A program made the position numbers and the translations under genes. Below, piece by piece: positions 1 to 12,248 of a DNA stretch of 64,000 nucleotides; position 1 is the first letter of the stretch; each line of letters starts with the position of its first letter. Source of the stretch: Morchella semilibera (taxonomy: Eukaryota > Ascomycota > Pezizomycetes > Pezizales > Morchellaceae); assembly GCA_009192285.1 (NCBI GenBank), contig CM018604.1, positions 3,224,001 through 3,288,000 of the forward strand, in the 5' to 3' direction. The notes under the pieces are model-generated. The model was not told the DNA's origin. It ran no database searches and saw only the letters and a list, made by a program, of their open reading frames with translations.

Positions 1-3000
1 TTATCTTGCCCCTAGAATAGTTTCCGCGTACCTACCCCCCCCTTACTAGAACCATCCCCGCCTGACCCCCCCCCCCTCCTCCCCCGTCCTAGAATCACTC
101 CCGTCCGATTATCTTCTCCCTCCCCTCCCATCTCACCCAGAGTTCTTCCCTCCCATATTTCTCTCGTAAAGTCACCTTTCCAGGCCCCCCCTCTCCCTCC
201 CGTAGGGCAACTGTATTGCATCTCATTTACCTTTATAGGTATAGGCTACGTCTCCACTCCACCTTTATCCTTCACCCCTCTCTTGTAGGACTATCGTACT
301 GCTACCACGGTCTTATTGGCCTTACCTACGCCCGGCACCACTTGCGACCGGCATAGGGAGCTTGAAGGAACAGCATATCGCGCGGGAAGCTTGGCCAAGT
401 CCAAGTAAATGTGGGGTTATGGCCGGTATCAGGGGATATCGAACGAGTGTGGCTGTGGCAAGAATCGGTTATTTCGTTTCTGTTCTCACGAATCGCGAAT
501 TAATAGTGGGTGAAATATATAGTAAAATGGCATCACAAATGCTTTGCCAGGGGATTTCTGGGTTGCTCCTTAGGCCAAGGATCTAAGGAGCCGTTTTATC
601 ATTTACCTTATTTTCACCGGAGCATGTAAGATTGAGTTTCTCTGCTCATTGTTAAGTGGCACTTGTTAGTCATCAGATATATTTCTGTGGAGGTATGGCC
701 TATACGTCGGTCTCGTTCTGATGGAGGCTGATGCTGTTCAATATATACAAGGGATCAGTGTCGGTCTTCGCTGTCACCGGAAGGAGTAAGGTAGCATATC
801 CATTATTGATCTTTTTGATTGTCGCTATTTAGAAAAGGTTGAGACAGCTTATACATATAGCCAGCATATTTGGTGATTAAATCAGAAATAATCACCCCAG
901 ATGATGTAGGTAGAACCATTAAGGTGGGCGTTTACTGGAGAGAGTAGCAAAATATCCGCTTAATTGCTCTCTCCCTTGGTCCAGGGTATGCATTGGAGCT
1001 TTCTTTGTTTATTATTCTTTTGAGGTGTTAGTTGTTAACGCCTGGGTGGGAGAATCTCGTTTACCCCCAAGGTTGTGCTCTCCCAGGGAGGTCCTCGGCA
1101 ACTAGATGTGTGCTAAGCCTCACTTTTTAAACCCTTACTTGATTTCAAACCCATGATCTAGACCTCTTTTCTAAGAGAATTTGCCGCGAAAGAACCGCTC
1201 TCAGATTCAGAGATGACGTACTTCTTTGAGAAATGTAGTGACGCTGGTTGCTCGCCAATAGTGAGTCTGGGTTCCCGCGTGCCTGCCAGGTAATTCCAGC
1301 CGTTTCGAGCCGCACAAACAAGATAAAACCGCATTTACAAATTATCCTTCTCATTCTGACCGCCTTGCCACCGTCCTCTAGATCCCACTTGAGATGATTT
1401 CGATGATTCGGTGTCTGGCCAAACCATTTCATCCTGAGGAGCTCAGAATCATATTGATCATTCTTGTCACGGCATCCTACACAAAGAGGTGCCTACTGAG
1501 GTGCGTCCATGCGCAAGCAGTACCGCAAAATGCGCCTGAGGACCGAAAACGATGAACACAGAGAGCATTCCCGGCGTATATCTGTCCTAGTATACCTGAC
1601 CATAAATATCTCGCAAATAACGTCGACCTCTCGGGGGAGGAATGGATCATAATGATGCTAGGATACTTGGTAAGTTTAATTTGCTCTTCTCTGTGGATTA
1701 GATGGAGACGAATAGACGACAGCTGACCTCTCTATCAGGAACGAAAGTCGCCAGAGCGCTCCGGACTTGGCTGGCAACTGCCCTTCCCGAAAATATAGCC
1801 TTACTGCATCTTCGAATTCCGATGGACTGCTGATAGCTAGTCTGGTCACATGTGAAGATTTTCTTGTGGATGTTTGGGGGAGACAGGGTTTCAGAGCCTG
1901 GGAGAAGTAGGGTATACGTCTCAATAATGTCGCGGTCGAAGAACACCTCAAAGTCGGGGGGTCCCAGTTTGCGGTGAATTTTTCGAGTGGTGGTAAGGGC
2001 GTATTTAATTGTTATATATAAATGTTGATACTGTTCTTTGGATTTCAGTGTAGTGAAGATGAAAGCCGGGTTTACTGCTATAGCTACTATTACTCGAAAG
2101 GCTCTCTGTGTGTTAATAAGTAATCGCTAGACTTGTTTCCTTCCTTTTTATTGTTCGACATGTGGGTGACCTGCAAACGTGGGGTAGAAGAAACACACAT
2201 GCACGAGTTGTGCGGGATGTAAAATCCCTCCGAGGGAATATAGGTTTGCGTTCTAGCAAGCCATTTCGATAGGAAATATGGGTTGTTTTGACCTGGCATC
2301 ATGTCCGACATAAGACTCCCTAAATTCTAGAAGGCTAAGTGTCGGTGTGGTGCATCAGCTGCCCTCTATAAAGAAAACTCTCATTAAAGATGTTGGTATA
2401 GCTGTTACTATGCCTTACTAGAGCTAATTATGTCTGCTAAAACTACTGGTAATGGTGGTGGCTTGTTGGATTTTATGAAGGGATAATTCCTTTCCCTTCC
2501 TCTTGCTGTTGAGGAGAAGGATTCCTTCCGTCAGTTTCGATTCTTTTGTGTTGGCTCATGTTTTAGATTTTAGCGTGGGGCTCACCCCGAGTGTGATATA
2601 TACATGTAGTTAACACGTAACACTGGGATCGTAACACTGGGATGCACCTTATCCAAGCACTGGAAAGGTTCATATCCGAAGGGCGAGAATTGTTTGGTAC
2701 AACCCTAACCCTAAACCCAAACTAGTTGAGTAAAACAGTTTCGACGTAATATTGATGCCCGTTACGCTGACTAAACGCGCACAGGTGCATCTATAGCTCG
2801 GTTTGACAACTTACGGAGTTCTAGCGTAAACGAGTGGTATCTGGCATTCTCATAGGACTCGGTGGCCGAACTACTATTATAGCACTAATTACATATCATC
2901 CCATCTGATCCCACCTGATCAGTTTTTCCTCATGCTTGCATGCGTGTATATTGACTGTGATTTGTAGTGATGGGTTGGGCGGAATCCCCAGCGGTCTATT

Positions 3001-4369
3001 GCCCCTACCTCTTTGGGTGGTGGGGAGTTTTGCAGTCTGGGGGGGGGGGGCGGATGAGATCACTTTAACTCGTAAATCGATACCGAGACTTCGGTAGCGG
3101 CTCTGTTTCGTGGAAAGGCGTCTTGCTAGTTTCTTTATTTTGTCCAACCCTTGACCGCTCTGCTTGTATTTTCAGAGCCTCCCTCCTTGATCCAGCTTCA
3201 TGGGAGAATATCTTTCTCTGTCGGGGCTTGTTTAGGGAGCTACAACGTAGGCTGCGTTATATGGGCTGTTACGGGCACTTACGGAGTTCAACGGTCTGAA
3301 TGAGACCTAAGAAACATATGTGCGCCTAGGCTGGATAGTGGAGTGGGCACGGGGCGCGGTCGCAAAAGCCTTAGGTAGGTGTAATTGTACCCCTTGGAGA
3401 CCCACGACGGCCGGAGTATATCTCTAGCTTGTAGTCTTCAAAGTCTTTGGGTGTTGATGCGAAAAATGGATGTGTATGGTCATGATCCGTGTGATACAGG
3501 CAATGGCGGACGCGGGGGGCGTAAGGGCATTCTCCGTCGCCCGACTGGTGAGCCTGCTCAGGGCGGCTCTAAACGGTGAAGTAAATTCGAGATCACCTCG
3601 GGTGATGTTAAATATTGGAATATTGGGCTCAAACTTCCATAGGTGTGTGGCCGCCAAGAGATGTAATATCACGTGAAAGTTCGAGATAAGATGGGTTTCG
3701 AGTGGGCACAGTGGCATACCTTCGGGGATCCTGGACGGGCGGAGTCCCAGATTCGCGACATGGGCACCTAGCAAAGTAACTGTTCTTATTTTCACGTGTG
3801 ATACAAAGAACAGAGCTAATTGAAAATGAGTGGTAAAAAATTACTACAGAGGGCTGGAAATTGCTGAAAGAGAGTTTCATCCGTCCAATGGATAGAAACG
3901 CTGATATTTCTATAAGTTTGTTGTAGATACAAGTATTGTGGAAGCTACAGGAATCTGGCTCCGCGTGGCATAATCTAAGAAAGCAAGTTGGCAGTAAGGG
4001 TTATTTTCACACCTTTGGCCAGGTAAGGAGACGCCATCTGTCCTCAGCATTGTCATGTAAGTCAACTCTAATCTAGCTGTTTAAAAGGTTCTTTTACTCC
4101 GAGGCACCTCCCCTTCTTGTTACTATATTACCATTAAATCGTCCCACACAGCCTTGTACAGTAGAGCAAGAAGGATATTCGACGATTTCAAATCACCTAA
4201 TAATTGCCAATACATTAATTTACAACTTAGAGGGTTCCTTTTATCGGGGGAACTTCGGATAAGCTTTTGAACTCGCTTGCTATATACTACCTTGTCAGAG
4301 ACGTGTACTGCCTGAATGCCTTTAGGCATTTTATAAATACACAAATCTTTCACAATCCAATCTTATAAA
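1..4369. other. Gene-empty left flank
   Basis: I see no convincing gene in this stretch. It holds C-rich tracts near positions 33-80, a G-run near 3040-3050, and a short telomere-like box at 2701-2720. Open frames here are short, overlap on both strands and lack plausible splice partners. Confidence 0.5.
2701..2720. promoter_or_regulatory. Telomere-like box (AACCCTAACCC)
   Basis: Two and a half units of the TTAGGG-type repeat (reads AACCCTAACCCTAAACCC on this strand). It is too short to be a telomere. Such boxes bind Tbf1-like factors in fungi, but no adjacent gene start is visible. Confidence 0.45.
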
Positions 4370-7300
4370 ATGGGTGATGCGGGGGCAGCGCAACTAATGG
4401 CTAAGTTCGCTAAGGCGCACTTCCTCGCAGAGTGTGAGAAAGGTATGCTGTTCTTAAAACTAGGGATAGTACAGTCAACATATGAAATACTAATCTTGTG
4501 AGTAGTGGTCATAGGAAGAGAATTTCAGGAAGTCGTAGAATCTTCTAAGGCTGAAGCTCGCGTGGGTACATGCTATCGTATCATTAACAAATACGCTGCC
4601 GAGAAGCTGCTGGGGCTACCAGAGAAGTCACAATGGGCCTACTTGCATCCGAGAGATATTGATATTTTCAACTCGATAGTGCTGGGTGATGGGAAGCAAG
4701 ACTTCCCAGGGTCTCTAACGGATAATCTACAAATTAAGTATACTTGGTTGTATATCTTGATAGCTGACGCAGTTCTTGCATTTCCCGGACTCGAAGAGAC
4801 CTGCGACGAAGAGCAGCGTAAGTTGTTTGAAGGGTTAGCATCGACGCAGGAACAACAGGCCAATGGTTTGATAAAACAGTGGGATATTCAAGCATATGGT
4901 CATATGTGGATGGGCCATCTTCAAGGACCAAACGCGGCGGAGAAAAGTTTCCCTCAAGAACTTTATAAGGATATCTTGCAACGCTACTGTGCTTTTAGAA
5001 AGCAAATTGAGGAGGAGGACAAAAAAGGTCTTGAATATTTGGATCAGTGGATGCGAGAGTTCATAAGACTATACAAGGAGCCAAGGGCCGAAATCCAATG
5101 CTTCAATATTTGGTCACTAATCCATAGGACCGGGGATGAATATCACCAGGATGATGTAGTCCAGGCGTGGTCCAAATGTATCAATGAATTTCGCCATGAC
5201 AAAGTATGTATCGGAAAGATGGAGCATACAATTGATGGAATAATTGCAAGGCTTCAGGTTGGGAGGGTGAACATTTGGAAGGAAGTCAAATCAACCTCCT
5301 GGACCAGCAACCATGGCTCGATGAGAGAACAGAAAAGATTGTTTATTCAGTGTTGCCACATCATGGCTGACCTAAAGCTGCGCCAAAAAATGCGTGCTCA
5401 TGGGGAGCAGAGAGAGTTTAACGAACAGGACTTGTATGCGTTAGCCAAGCTACGAGAGGATTCGATAGCAGCTGGCTTGGCCGAAAAAGCGCTCTTAGGA
5501 TATTCTGGAAATCCTATTAATGTCTGGTTTGACGTGCTCATGCGCCACATACAATATGAACGGGTGTGCTCTGGATATACATTCAACTGGATTCAACATT
5601 GCTCAGAAATGAATCCTTTCGATTTTTTGGTCTTGGGTTCAATGTATTATCATGATGATCCAAAGGATTATTCAACTGATGACATATACAAAAACATTGG
5701 TTTATTCCTTGTTAAGCTCAAAGCTTTTGGGAAACGAAGGATGTCGAAGAGGAAAAAAGGGAAAGATGCGGCAAAGGGAGACTTGGCAACGAAATCTGAT
5801 GTGAGTGGAGGCAACAAAAAATATTCAAGTTCCGAGCAACTTTCCAAGACCCATGAGGGCAAAGGGGAGGTGGATATATCGAGTGGTTCTATTGAACAAG
5901 ATAGCTCAGCCCGGAAAAGTACGCTGGATAGGGCGGCGAAAGAGTATAGTACAGCCGCGGACTCTGGAGAGGTAGGCGTGAGTCTTCGTGCATACGCTCC
6001 CGGAGCGTCGAATAAAGAACATATTTTGAACAGAATGATGAGAGGAATGTCGCAACAAGATAACCATTTTGACAGAAAAGAGTGGGGTAGCTCTGGGTCT
6101 GCTAAGGAATTAGACGAGCCTCACTCGGAGCCAGAAGATTCTCCACTGGCACCAGAAACGCCTTCCGCATCAGAAATATCTGCATCTGTATTAGGAAGAA
6201 GTGATTTAGGGCCAGAAATGCCGACTGCGGTATCACAAACACCTACTCTAGAGTCAGAGGCGTCCCCCATACCCCAATCGTCTGTTCTGGCACCAGAGCC
6301 CCCGCCTGTACTAGGGTTGTCCTCTCTGGGGTCGAGTACGGTTTCCCCGGTATCAGAAAGGTCTCTACCGAGATCAAGAAGGCCTACTTCGACATCGGAG
6401 ACCCCGCCGGTGTCGGAATCACCACCTTCGGCAGCAGAAGTGCCTGCCTCCGTGTCAGAAATACATGGCCCTGTCTTCAAAACTTCTGCTCTGGCTTTGG
6501 GGACTTCCACTCCATCACCAGAGGGGCGTTCTCTGAAACCAGAAACGCCACCTGTGTCGGAACAATCTTCTCAAACATTAGGGCGGTCGTCTTTGGTATT
6601 AGAAACATCTGCCACAGAATTGGAAGGGCCTTCTCCGGCACTAAAAACTCCTTCCATGTCGGATGCGCCTGGTCTGGAGCCAGAAAGGTCTACTCCCACA
6701 TCAGAGACACCTACAGTGTCAAACAAGTTGACTCTGGGGTTGGAAGAGTCCATTATAGTATCTGAGTTGTCTCCTGCGGGGATATCCCCGGCCCTGGAAA
6801 GGCCTTCCCCGGTTTCCGCGGCACTCGACCCAGCTCGCGTATCAAAAAGAAGTTCTATACCCATATTGAACGCGAACAATCAGACTATTCACAGGACCTT
6901 AAATGGAGTCAGCACTAACAAGGAGAATGCTTCGGGAGAGGGAGTGCAATATTTAGTCACCAATCTTCGACCTAGAGACCATTACGCATCCTTGAACCCT
7001 AGGGGTGGTACCCAAATCGCAAGGAAATCCCAAATCGACCAAAATCTCAGAGAAAACGTTAATCCAGCGACAACAAAAGAAAACCTTCAAGGTGTGCCAC
7101 CAGCAGGAAAGGAACGTCTTGAGAAGTGCAAGAACGAATGTGACTGTTTAAATTGTGGTACTGGGTTAGAAATGGTAAATAGCCCCGGACCCTTCATATC
7201 AATTAAGACAAATCATGATATCGCCGATACAGCTGTTGGACACCCAAGCGACTTATCGATCACAGCACCAGTTATTCCGGGCGCTGAACATACATTAAAA

Positions 7301-7606
7301 GATCATTCCCTCGAATTGGCGGGTAGGGGAAATGAGAAATTCATGTCTACTACGAGGAATGTAGAAGTCCCAGTCCTTTCAGGAACTATGGTCGACCTCA
7401 ATTATATTGTGGATCTTGGCAAAGAGATTTACAAGGACGATCGGGTAGATACTCAATCACAAGAAGGACTAGCCACGACAACACCTAAGAGTGATAGGGC
7501 AAGGGACAATGACAGGTTAATAAGACCACGTCATGTCCAAATTGATGCTAAGGGGAGGGTGCTTCAGAAGGAACTGAAGAGGAATACGTTGGTTATATTC
7601 AGTTGA
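4370..7606 (+). CDS. Large orphan protein, two exons, about 1,057 residues
   Basis: Function not recognised. The model joins exon 1 (4370-4442, starting ATG GGT GAT after an A-rich leader) to a long exon starting at 4506. The 63-nt intron has GTATGC at 4443, an ACTAAT branch and a TAG acceptor, and the phase matches (1/1). The AG at 4501-4502 would also keep the frame and add one residue. The first 430 or so residues look like a folded helical domain rich in Trp, Tyr and Cys. A basic stretch follows (KRRMSKRKKGKD). Then comes a 250-residue region of imperfect short Pro/Ser/Thr/Glu repeats built around P-x-S-E-x, and a charged C-terminal part with a CKNECDCLNC cluster. The frame stops at TGA 7604-7606 but continues open beyond it (next entry). 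Probably a lineage-restricted gene. Confidence 0.75.
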
Positions 7607-7972
7607 GCGCGATTCCCAATGGGACTCCTGAATTACATGCAACGCGACCTGAAGGTCGAAATTATCGGAGAGGTAGGAAACCCGATGATTTCTTCATGGA
7701 TTACATCTGATGTACATTTCAAAATAGAATTCTCACTGGAGGGCCGGTACTCGACACCCTTTTGGGTCCAATGCAATGATCCCGCCTGCTACGTACATGC
7801 GACCGATGCAGGCGGCCGGGAGACACGATATCACCCTGCAAACATAGGTATTCCCGATGGATTCACAACGAGTTTACAAGAGCGTGGTGACCACGTCCCA
7901 CAGTTCCGGATGCCGCGGCATTTCCGTCCCTGCTTTCTGGCGCGTGCCCGCTTTCACTACCCTTACGATTAA
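7607..7972 (+). CDS. In-frame continuation of the upstream gene, 122 codons
   Basis: This open stretch is in exactly the same reading frame as the gene ending at 7606, separated by a single TGA. It encodes a compact, Cys/Trp/His-containing segment (for example FWVQCNDPACYVHATD) that looks more like a folded domain than the low-complexity region before it. Three readings are possible. It may be the true C-terminus of that gene cut off by a nonsense change. It may be a separate small gene from ATG 7619 (117 residues). Or it may be a last exon, since removing 7592-7654 (63 nt, frame-preserving) would delete the stop, although GTTATA and AAG are weak splice signals. Confidence 0.5.
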   Translation, partial: ARFPMGLLNYMQRDLKVEIIGEVGNPMISSWITSDVHFKIEFSLEGRYSTPFWVQCNDPACYVHATDAGGRETRYHPANIGIPDGFTTSLQERGDHVPQFRMPRHFRPCFLARARFHYPYD

Positions 7973-8559
7973 GTGGAGAGTAGGTATCCTATTATGTAAT
8001 TGCTCAATTAAGAGGAAGGCCACTGATTGGGGTATGTAGATATCCTAGTCCGGTACTAAGGGTTGGAGTACTTGCGTGCATTGATGGTTTGAGTAAGATG
8101 GATGTAGCGTTTATTTAATCGTTGCAAGACCTGTGAGGGGGAGGTGTAACACTATTCAGGAGGGGATAATGCCGAAGTAAATAAGGATACTATTAGGCTG
8201 CAGGAGCGGTCCGGTTTTATTCTGTACTGTACTCTTAAGCAATGAATTAATAAAGAACATTGAATATATTCTTGGGGTCATCGATTCCCAGAAACTTAAT
8301 TTACCCTCGGTAGGGGTTGATTAAGCACCAGATCCCACTACGGCCGGGTCCGCATCTCCATATGTTGATTTTTATGATATGACTAGGTTAGGAAACGCCC
8401 TTCTGCTCAACGCGATTGTTCAATACAGTCTGATGTTCAATCCCCGACTAATAGCTCCATAAGAGCAAGAACGTGACAGTAACAACAAAAAAGGTCGTAT
8501 CACACTAGACCTCCTTCCAAAATGAAGTTTCTGGAGGGCCTCCAGGAAAAGTACAGATA

Positions 8560-8577
8560 ATCATGGGCTATCACTCG
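8560..8577 (-). repeat. CGAGTGAT box, copy 1
   Basis: Reads CGAGTGATAGCCCATGAT on the minus strand. It fits the window-wide consensus CGAGTGATRNCTCATGA at all but one fixed position. Confidence 0.6.
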
Positions 8578-9029
8578 ATGCCATGGACACCATCACGGAG
8601 CACAGTTTACAAAAGCCAGGCAGAACAGGGGTGGAGTAGAGATATATTTTGTCTTGCATATGTAGCAATGTCATATATGGCGTCATCGGTCGGTGGTGTA
8701 GTCGGGTGCTGGTTAGCTGCTATAATGGCGCGGTGATATGGATGGTTAGGCCTAGAATATTTGGGAGAGCTAGGGGACATTAGGGGGTTCAGGACATACC
8801 CACGCGGGCTACCATGATGTTCGGGTGTTGAAGGGCCGTATTCCTGGCGCTGTCCTTTTGAAAACTAGATCGGTACTCATCGCTCCTGCTCACAGTGCAA
8901 AAGGGCCTGGGTGGAAGTATAGACCCCGCCGATCTGTCTCGGAGTAAGTAGAACTAACCCCCGGCGGTGTTATAGACGTTATGTCCGCGAGAGAGCTCCT
9001 AGATGGAGGAATTCCGGAAATAATTCTCT

Positions 9030-9046
9030 TCATGAGATGTCACTCG
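9030..9046 (-). repeat. CGAGTGAT box, copy 2
   Basis: Minus-strand CCGAGTGACATCTCATGA, one change in the first half (GAC for GAT). Otherwise it matches the consensus. Confidence 0.55.
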
Positions 9047-9669
9047 GTAGTCTGGACCCTTGGGAATTGGTTTATCGGGGTTGATGGGGGGTGAGCTGTG
9101 GATATGCGGTGTGTGGGGTGTGGTGTAGAGTGTGTTTGGGCCGGGGCGGCGCTGGGTTTGGGGTTTTCGGTGGGCTGGCGGGGTCTGGGAGTTATTAGTA
9201 CCAGTGGGGTCCACAAGGTATTCCCGCATGGGGCGAGCATTCGGGGTTTGGGTAGTTATATTATTATCAGATGTATAGTATACGTATGTACAGAGCGACC
9301 ACGAAACCATGAGTGCCCGGCCTGTCGCGGGACACGCGAAACAGCAATAGCGGATCGATACATTCCTGACTCCCCTGACCATCCCGCACAACATCTCGCT
9401 GCCCGAACACCCCCCAAAGAAAGGGTAGAGGCACCCACCTCCGCCCAGCCTCGTAGACACGGTAGTTACTGCGTGGGTGGGTGAGTGAGCATGGACAATA
9501 CCATAAACAGGATACGCTTGATAGCTGCGAACAACCACCGATGCACTCGAAATGGACAGAGGAGTACCTGGTCAGGGTTGCATGCCGGCTACCAGTGGCG
9601 GGATGGATTCTGGAAGCGTCTTTTGTTGCCGTGGGGATACAGGGTGTGTTACTCCTGTGGTTCTTCGGA

Positions 9670-9686
9670 TCATGATGTATCACTCG
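9670..9686 (-). repeat. CGAGTGAT box, copy 3
   Basis: Minus-strand CCGAGTGATACATCATGA. It lies about 640 bp from copy 2 and in the same orientation. Confidence 0.55.
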
Positions 9687-10119
9687 GTGGGTTAATTCCG
9701 ACGGTGGCCTATGGGTCGTGGGGCGGCGGGAGGGTGCGAGGAGCATATGAGACGCGTGGAGAAGACCGCTAGGTGGGTGCTTCCGTTATGATCTTGGGAT
9801 GTGTGCATGCCTGGTGGTATAGCTTGGGGGGGGGGTGCACAGGTATTGAGCATGCCGCACGAAATTGGAATAAACACTAGGGCATGTGCTGCGCAAAAGC
9901 TGGTGGATATCTTATGAACACACCCTTCATCGTAAGATTTATCAACATAGATCGCTGCCCCCGGGGCTGTTGCAGTGCACATCGATGGATACAAGCCTCG
10001 CCATGCGCGTGAGATAGGAGGCTATGTTGATAGCCCCGCGAGCCCCTTGTAACCTTAGCTAGTTAAAGACCCCAAGACACAGGACAGATAAAGGTTCCTC
10101 TTATACCATAATTCCAACA

Positions 10120-10591
10120 AGACCTTATCTCACCGCCTTCCCGGAAACATAACCACCACCTATAGTAGCTCCCCTGGACCGTGGCGCAGAAATCCAGAAC
10201 GTAGAGCACATCCTTCCTGAATGCCCCCGCACCACTGAAAGCAGGCGGAAGGCATCAGACCACACGACGGTAAAGCAACTTCTCTGGACAAAGGAAGGAA
10301 CTGGAAATGCATTAGCAATGGACGGAGTACAGGCGGAAGGAGAAGGGCGAAATAAGCAAAGAGGTGGCAGAAAAGGGAAGGGATATAACTGGGGATGGGG
10401 CGACCTCGGAAAAGAATGGCTGTAAGGCGGAAAGGTCAGGTGGATCAAGGATGTCATACTAACTTGTGTCTCTTTTGTTTTATGATTTTCTTTTGTTGGG
10501 GCTGGCGGCGGAAGCGGGGGTGGTTCTGGGGTGGCGCGATAGTGTCATAGCCGGAAGGCTGCATACAATTCATGAATTGAAAAAAAAAAAA
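10120..10591 (+). mobile_element. 5'-truncated Tad1-type LINE, 3' end
   Basis: From about 10183 the plus strand reads an open frame to TAA at 10423-10425. It contains AEIQNVEHILPECPRTTESR and, further on, LLWTKEGTGNAL. That is the C-terminal E-x3-H-x4-C zinc-knuckle-like segment, with its following lL-TKeG-aL motif, found after RNase H in Tad1-clade LINEs of ascomycetes. A 3' untranslated region of about 155 nt follows and ends in an A-run at 10580-10591. Its last 45 nt (CATAGCC..AAGGCTGCAT..CAATTCATGAA) match the tails of three other copies in this window. Only the last few per cent of a LINE remains. The 5' boundary near 10120 is uncertain. Confidence 0.75.
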
Positions 10592-11043
10592 CATCCCCTC
10601 GGCCGTTCGCGACCCAAACATGGGTCCAAAAATCTAAGGAATGCCTTGTCCCTAAGCATATCTCAACACCGATTGGGGACCTAATATATATGTCCCACCG
10701 CCTACACTATCCTAGTGCGTCACGAATAATCTCCCCAAAATAAAATGCAGGGAGTGATTTCCGGCATAGAGGGCAAATTTAATGCAGTCGCAGGTGACGG
10801 TCCAGATGGCATGTGTGGGTTGCTATAAGCGTAGGAAGGGTGCTATAGATACTAACCACTGAACAACGGCTCATTCAGAGGTTCAGAGAAGCTTCGACGG
10901 ACGCGCTTCTAAAAATCCACCATCATGAGCTATCACTCGGCGTATGTTTTCCTTGATACGGGGCTGTAGAGGTCATAGGGTGATGAGGGCTTAGGCTCTG
11001 GCGCTGCGTTTCAGTCAGTACTGGGTATTAAGGGCCCTCATGA
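10592..11043. other. Intergenic, no gene seen
   Basis: No gene. It contains one good CGAGTGAT box (10923-10940) and otherwise nothing I can interpret. Confidence 0.5.
10923..10940 (-). repeat. CGAGTGAT box, copy 4
   Basis: Minus-strand CCGAGTGATAGCTCATGA, an exact match to the consensus CGAGTGATRNCTCATGA. Confidence 0.65.
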
Positions 11044-11371
11044 CATTGTGAAAACGGAGGTGGATACGTACCAGGAGCACCATGAAGAGGAGAGGCATAA
11101 CCGTATATCCAAGCGCAAACTCCTATTGGTGGCAGTGTATATAAGCACCCTTCACAAGCTACAGGGCATCTTCTGTAGCAATGGAGGCGCGGAGGATACC
11201 GGTAGAGAGACTATAGGCCGCACTCTCTCCACACGGGCGAATACTCATCGTGTATAAAGCAGCACATGCAGAACTCAAGTCACCGCATACACGCCCTATC
11301 AAGCATTAGCCACTATCCCGAGACCCAAGGCCGCAACAGACGGCGGTCCACGCAGGATATGGTATATGAAG
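11044..11371 (+). repeat. Inverted duplication, left copy
   Basis: About 320 bp that recur in reverse orientation at 14193-14507 with only scattered mismatches and one short indel. The shared segment starts at CATTGTGAAAACGGAGG and ends near CACGCAGGA. It can be read as a 69-codon frame (MKTEVDTYQEHHEEE...) in the left copy and 104 codons in the right, so it may be a decayed coding fragment. No target-site duplication is visible at the outer ends, so two separate insertions of one repeat are as likely as a single 3.4-kb element with terminal inverted repeats. Confidence 0.7.
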
Positions 11372-11955
11372 ACAGGGATGGAGGGGGTGCTACCTGGTAA
11401 GCCTCCGTGGCAAGGTTGGGGGCTGGGCTTTGGGTAGTTACTGGCAACGAGTGACTCCCGAGCATTCTTCGCGGTGGGAATAGGCACCTGGAGGGACAGA
11501 TGTGGTGTCGGGAGAGCCCCTAGCTGGGGGTTGATATCCTGTAGGACGGGTATAGGATCTGGTTGAAGGGCTGGTTGTGAGGTGTATCCCTAACGAGGAA
11601 GTGGCATTACACAGACGTCATGTGTTTCAGATGGTGTGTACTGCTGACAACGGCGAGTGGAAAGAGAGCAGATTGGGGAATAAACCGCTGGTAGGAGTCG
11701 TTGAAGCGCGCCCGGGGGATGGGCTTGGGGTGGGGGGGGGGGGGTGTTCTCGTGCCGGGCGTGGTCCGTTGTTGTTTATCGTATTCCTCGAGACGATGGG
11801 TGTGTGGGTGATGTGCAGCAACATCGTCGACGCCATGGACACAGGTGGAACAAAAGGCCATTCGACTACTACTACTGTCACTGCCGTCGGCCGTGTTCCC
11901 GTGGTGTGTGTAGGTGTATTATAGCAAATCGAAGGAAGGGCGACGTTTGGAATTG
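11372..11955. other. Intergenic, G-rich
   Basis: No gene seen. There is a G-run at about 11733-11744. Open frames on both strands are products of composition. Confidence 0.45.
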
Positions 11956-12202
11956 GGACATGTTGTTGGTTGGATGGGGTTTTTCTTTTCTTTTGGGGGC
12001 TTGCCGGGTGGATGGTGGGGCTCGGGACAGTGGGCGCGCCAGGTTGGCTAGTGTCGAGGAGGCTGTGTATGTTTTTTTTTTTTTTTTTTTTTTTTTTTTC
12101 ATTTTTGACAGGTTGAGGGAAGAGGGGAGGAAAACAGGCCTGCCCCAGTCCATTGCCATAGTCTTGAGGCTGCATGTAATCAATGAAGTAAACAAAAAAA
12201 AA
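11956..12202 (+). mobile_element. LINE 3' fragment, copy A
   Basis: Homologous to copies B (48335-48621) and C (51023-51320). The shared order is a short coding-like stretch (ARDSGRARLASVEEAV here, against SRDSERIGLASAEDIV in copy B, same frame), a T-run, a GGGAAGAGGGGAGGA block, CATAGTCTTGAGGCTGCATG, AATGAAGTAAAC and an A-run. The T-run at 12071-12099 is greatly expanded in this copy. It is 5'-truncated and non-functional. Confidence 0.7.
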
Positions 12203-12248
12203 CAATGCCATCAGAAACCACATCCGATTCATATTCCCGGGCTCGTAG

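Larger units (their letters stand above)
7973..10119. other. Intergenic, no gene seen
   Basis: No supported gene. Three copies of the CGAGTGAT box lie here. The part around 9040-9250 is strongly G/T-rich, which creates long but meaningless open frames on both strands. A G-run sits near 9828-9835. Confidence 0.5.

Noticed and set aside
2701-2720. Chromosome end
   Set aside because: Only two to three telomere units, with ordinary sequence and genes on both sides.
8999-9746. Overlapping frames of 60-179 codons on both strands
   Set aside because: G/T-rich DNA lacks stops in several frames at once. No splice sites, start context or protein-like composition.
11627-12232. 201-codon minus-strand frame through a poly-T tract
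   Set aside because: It reads through LINE copy A and its A-tail on the wrong strand (FFF/KKK runs). A composition artefact.
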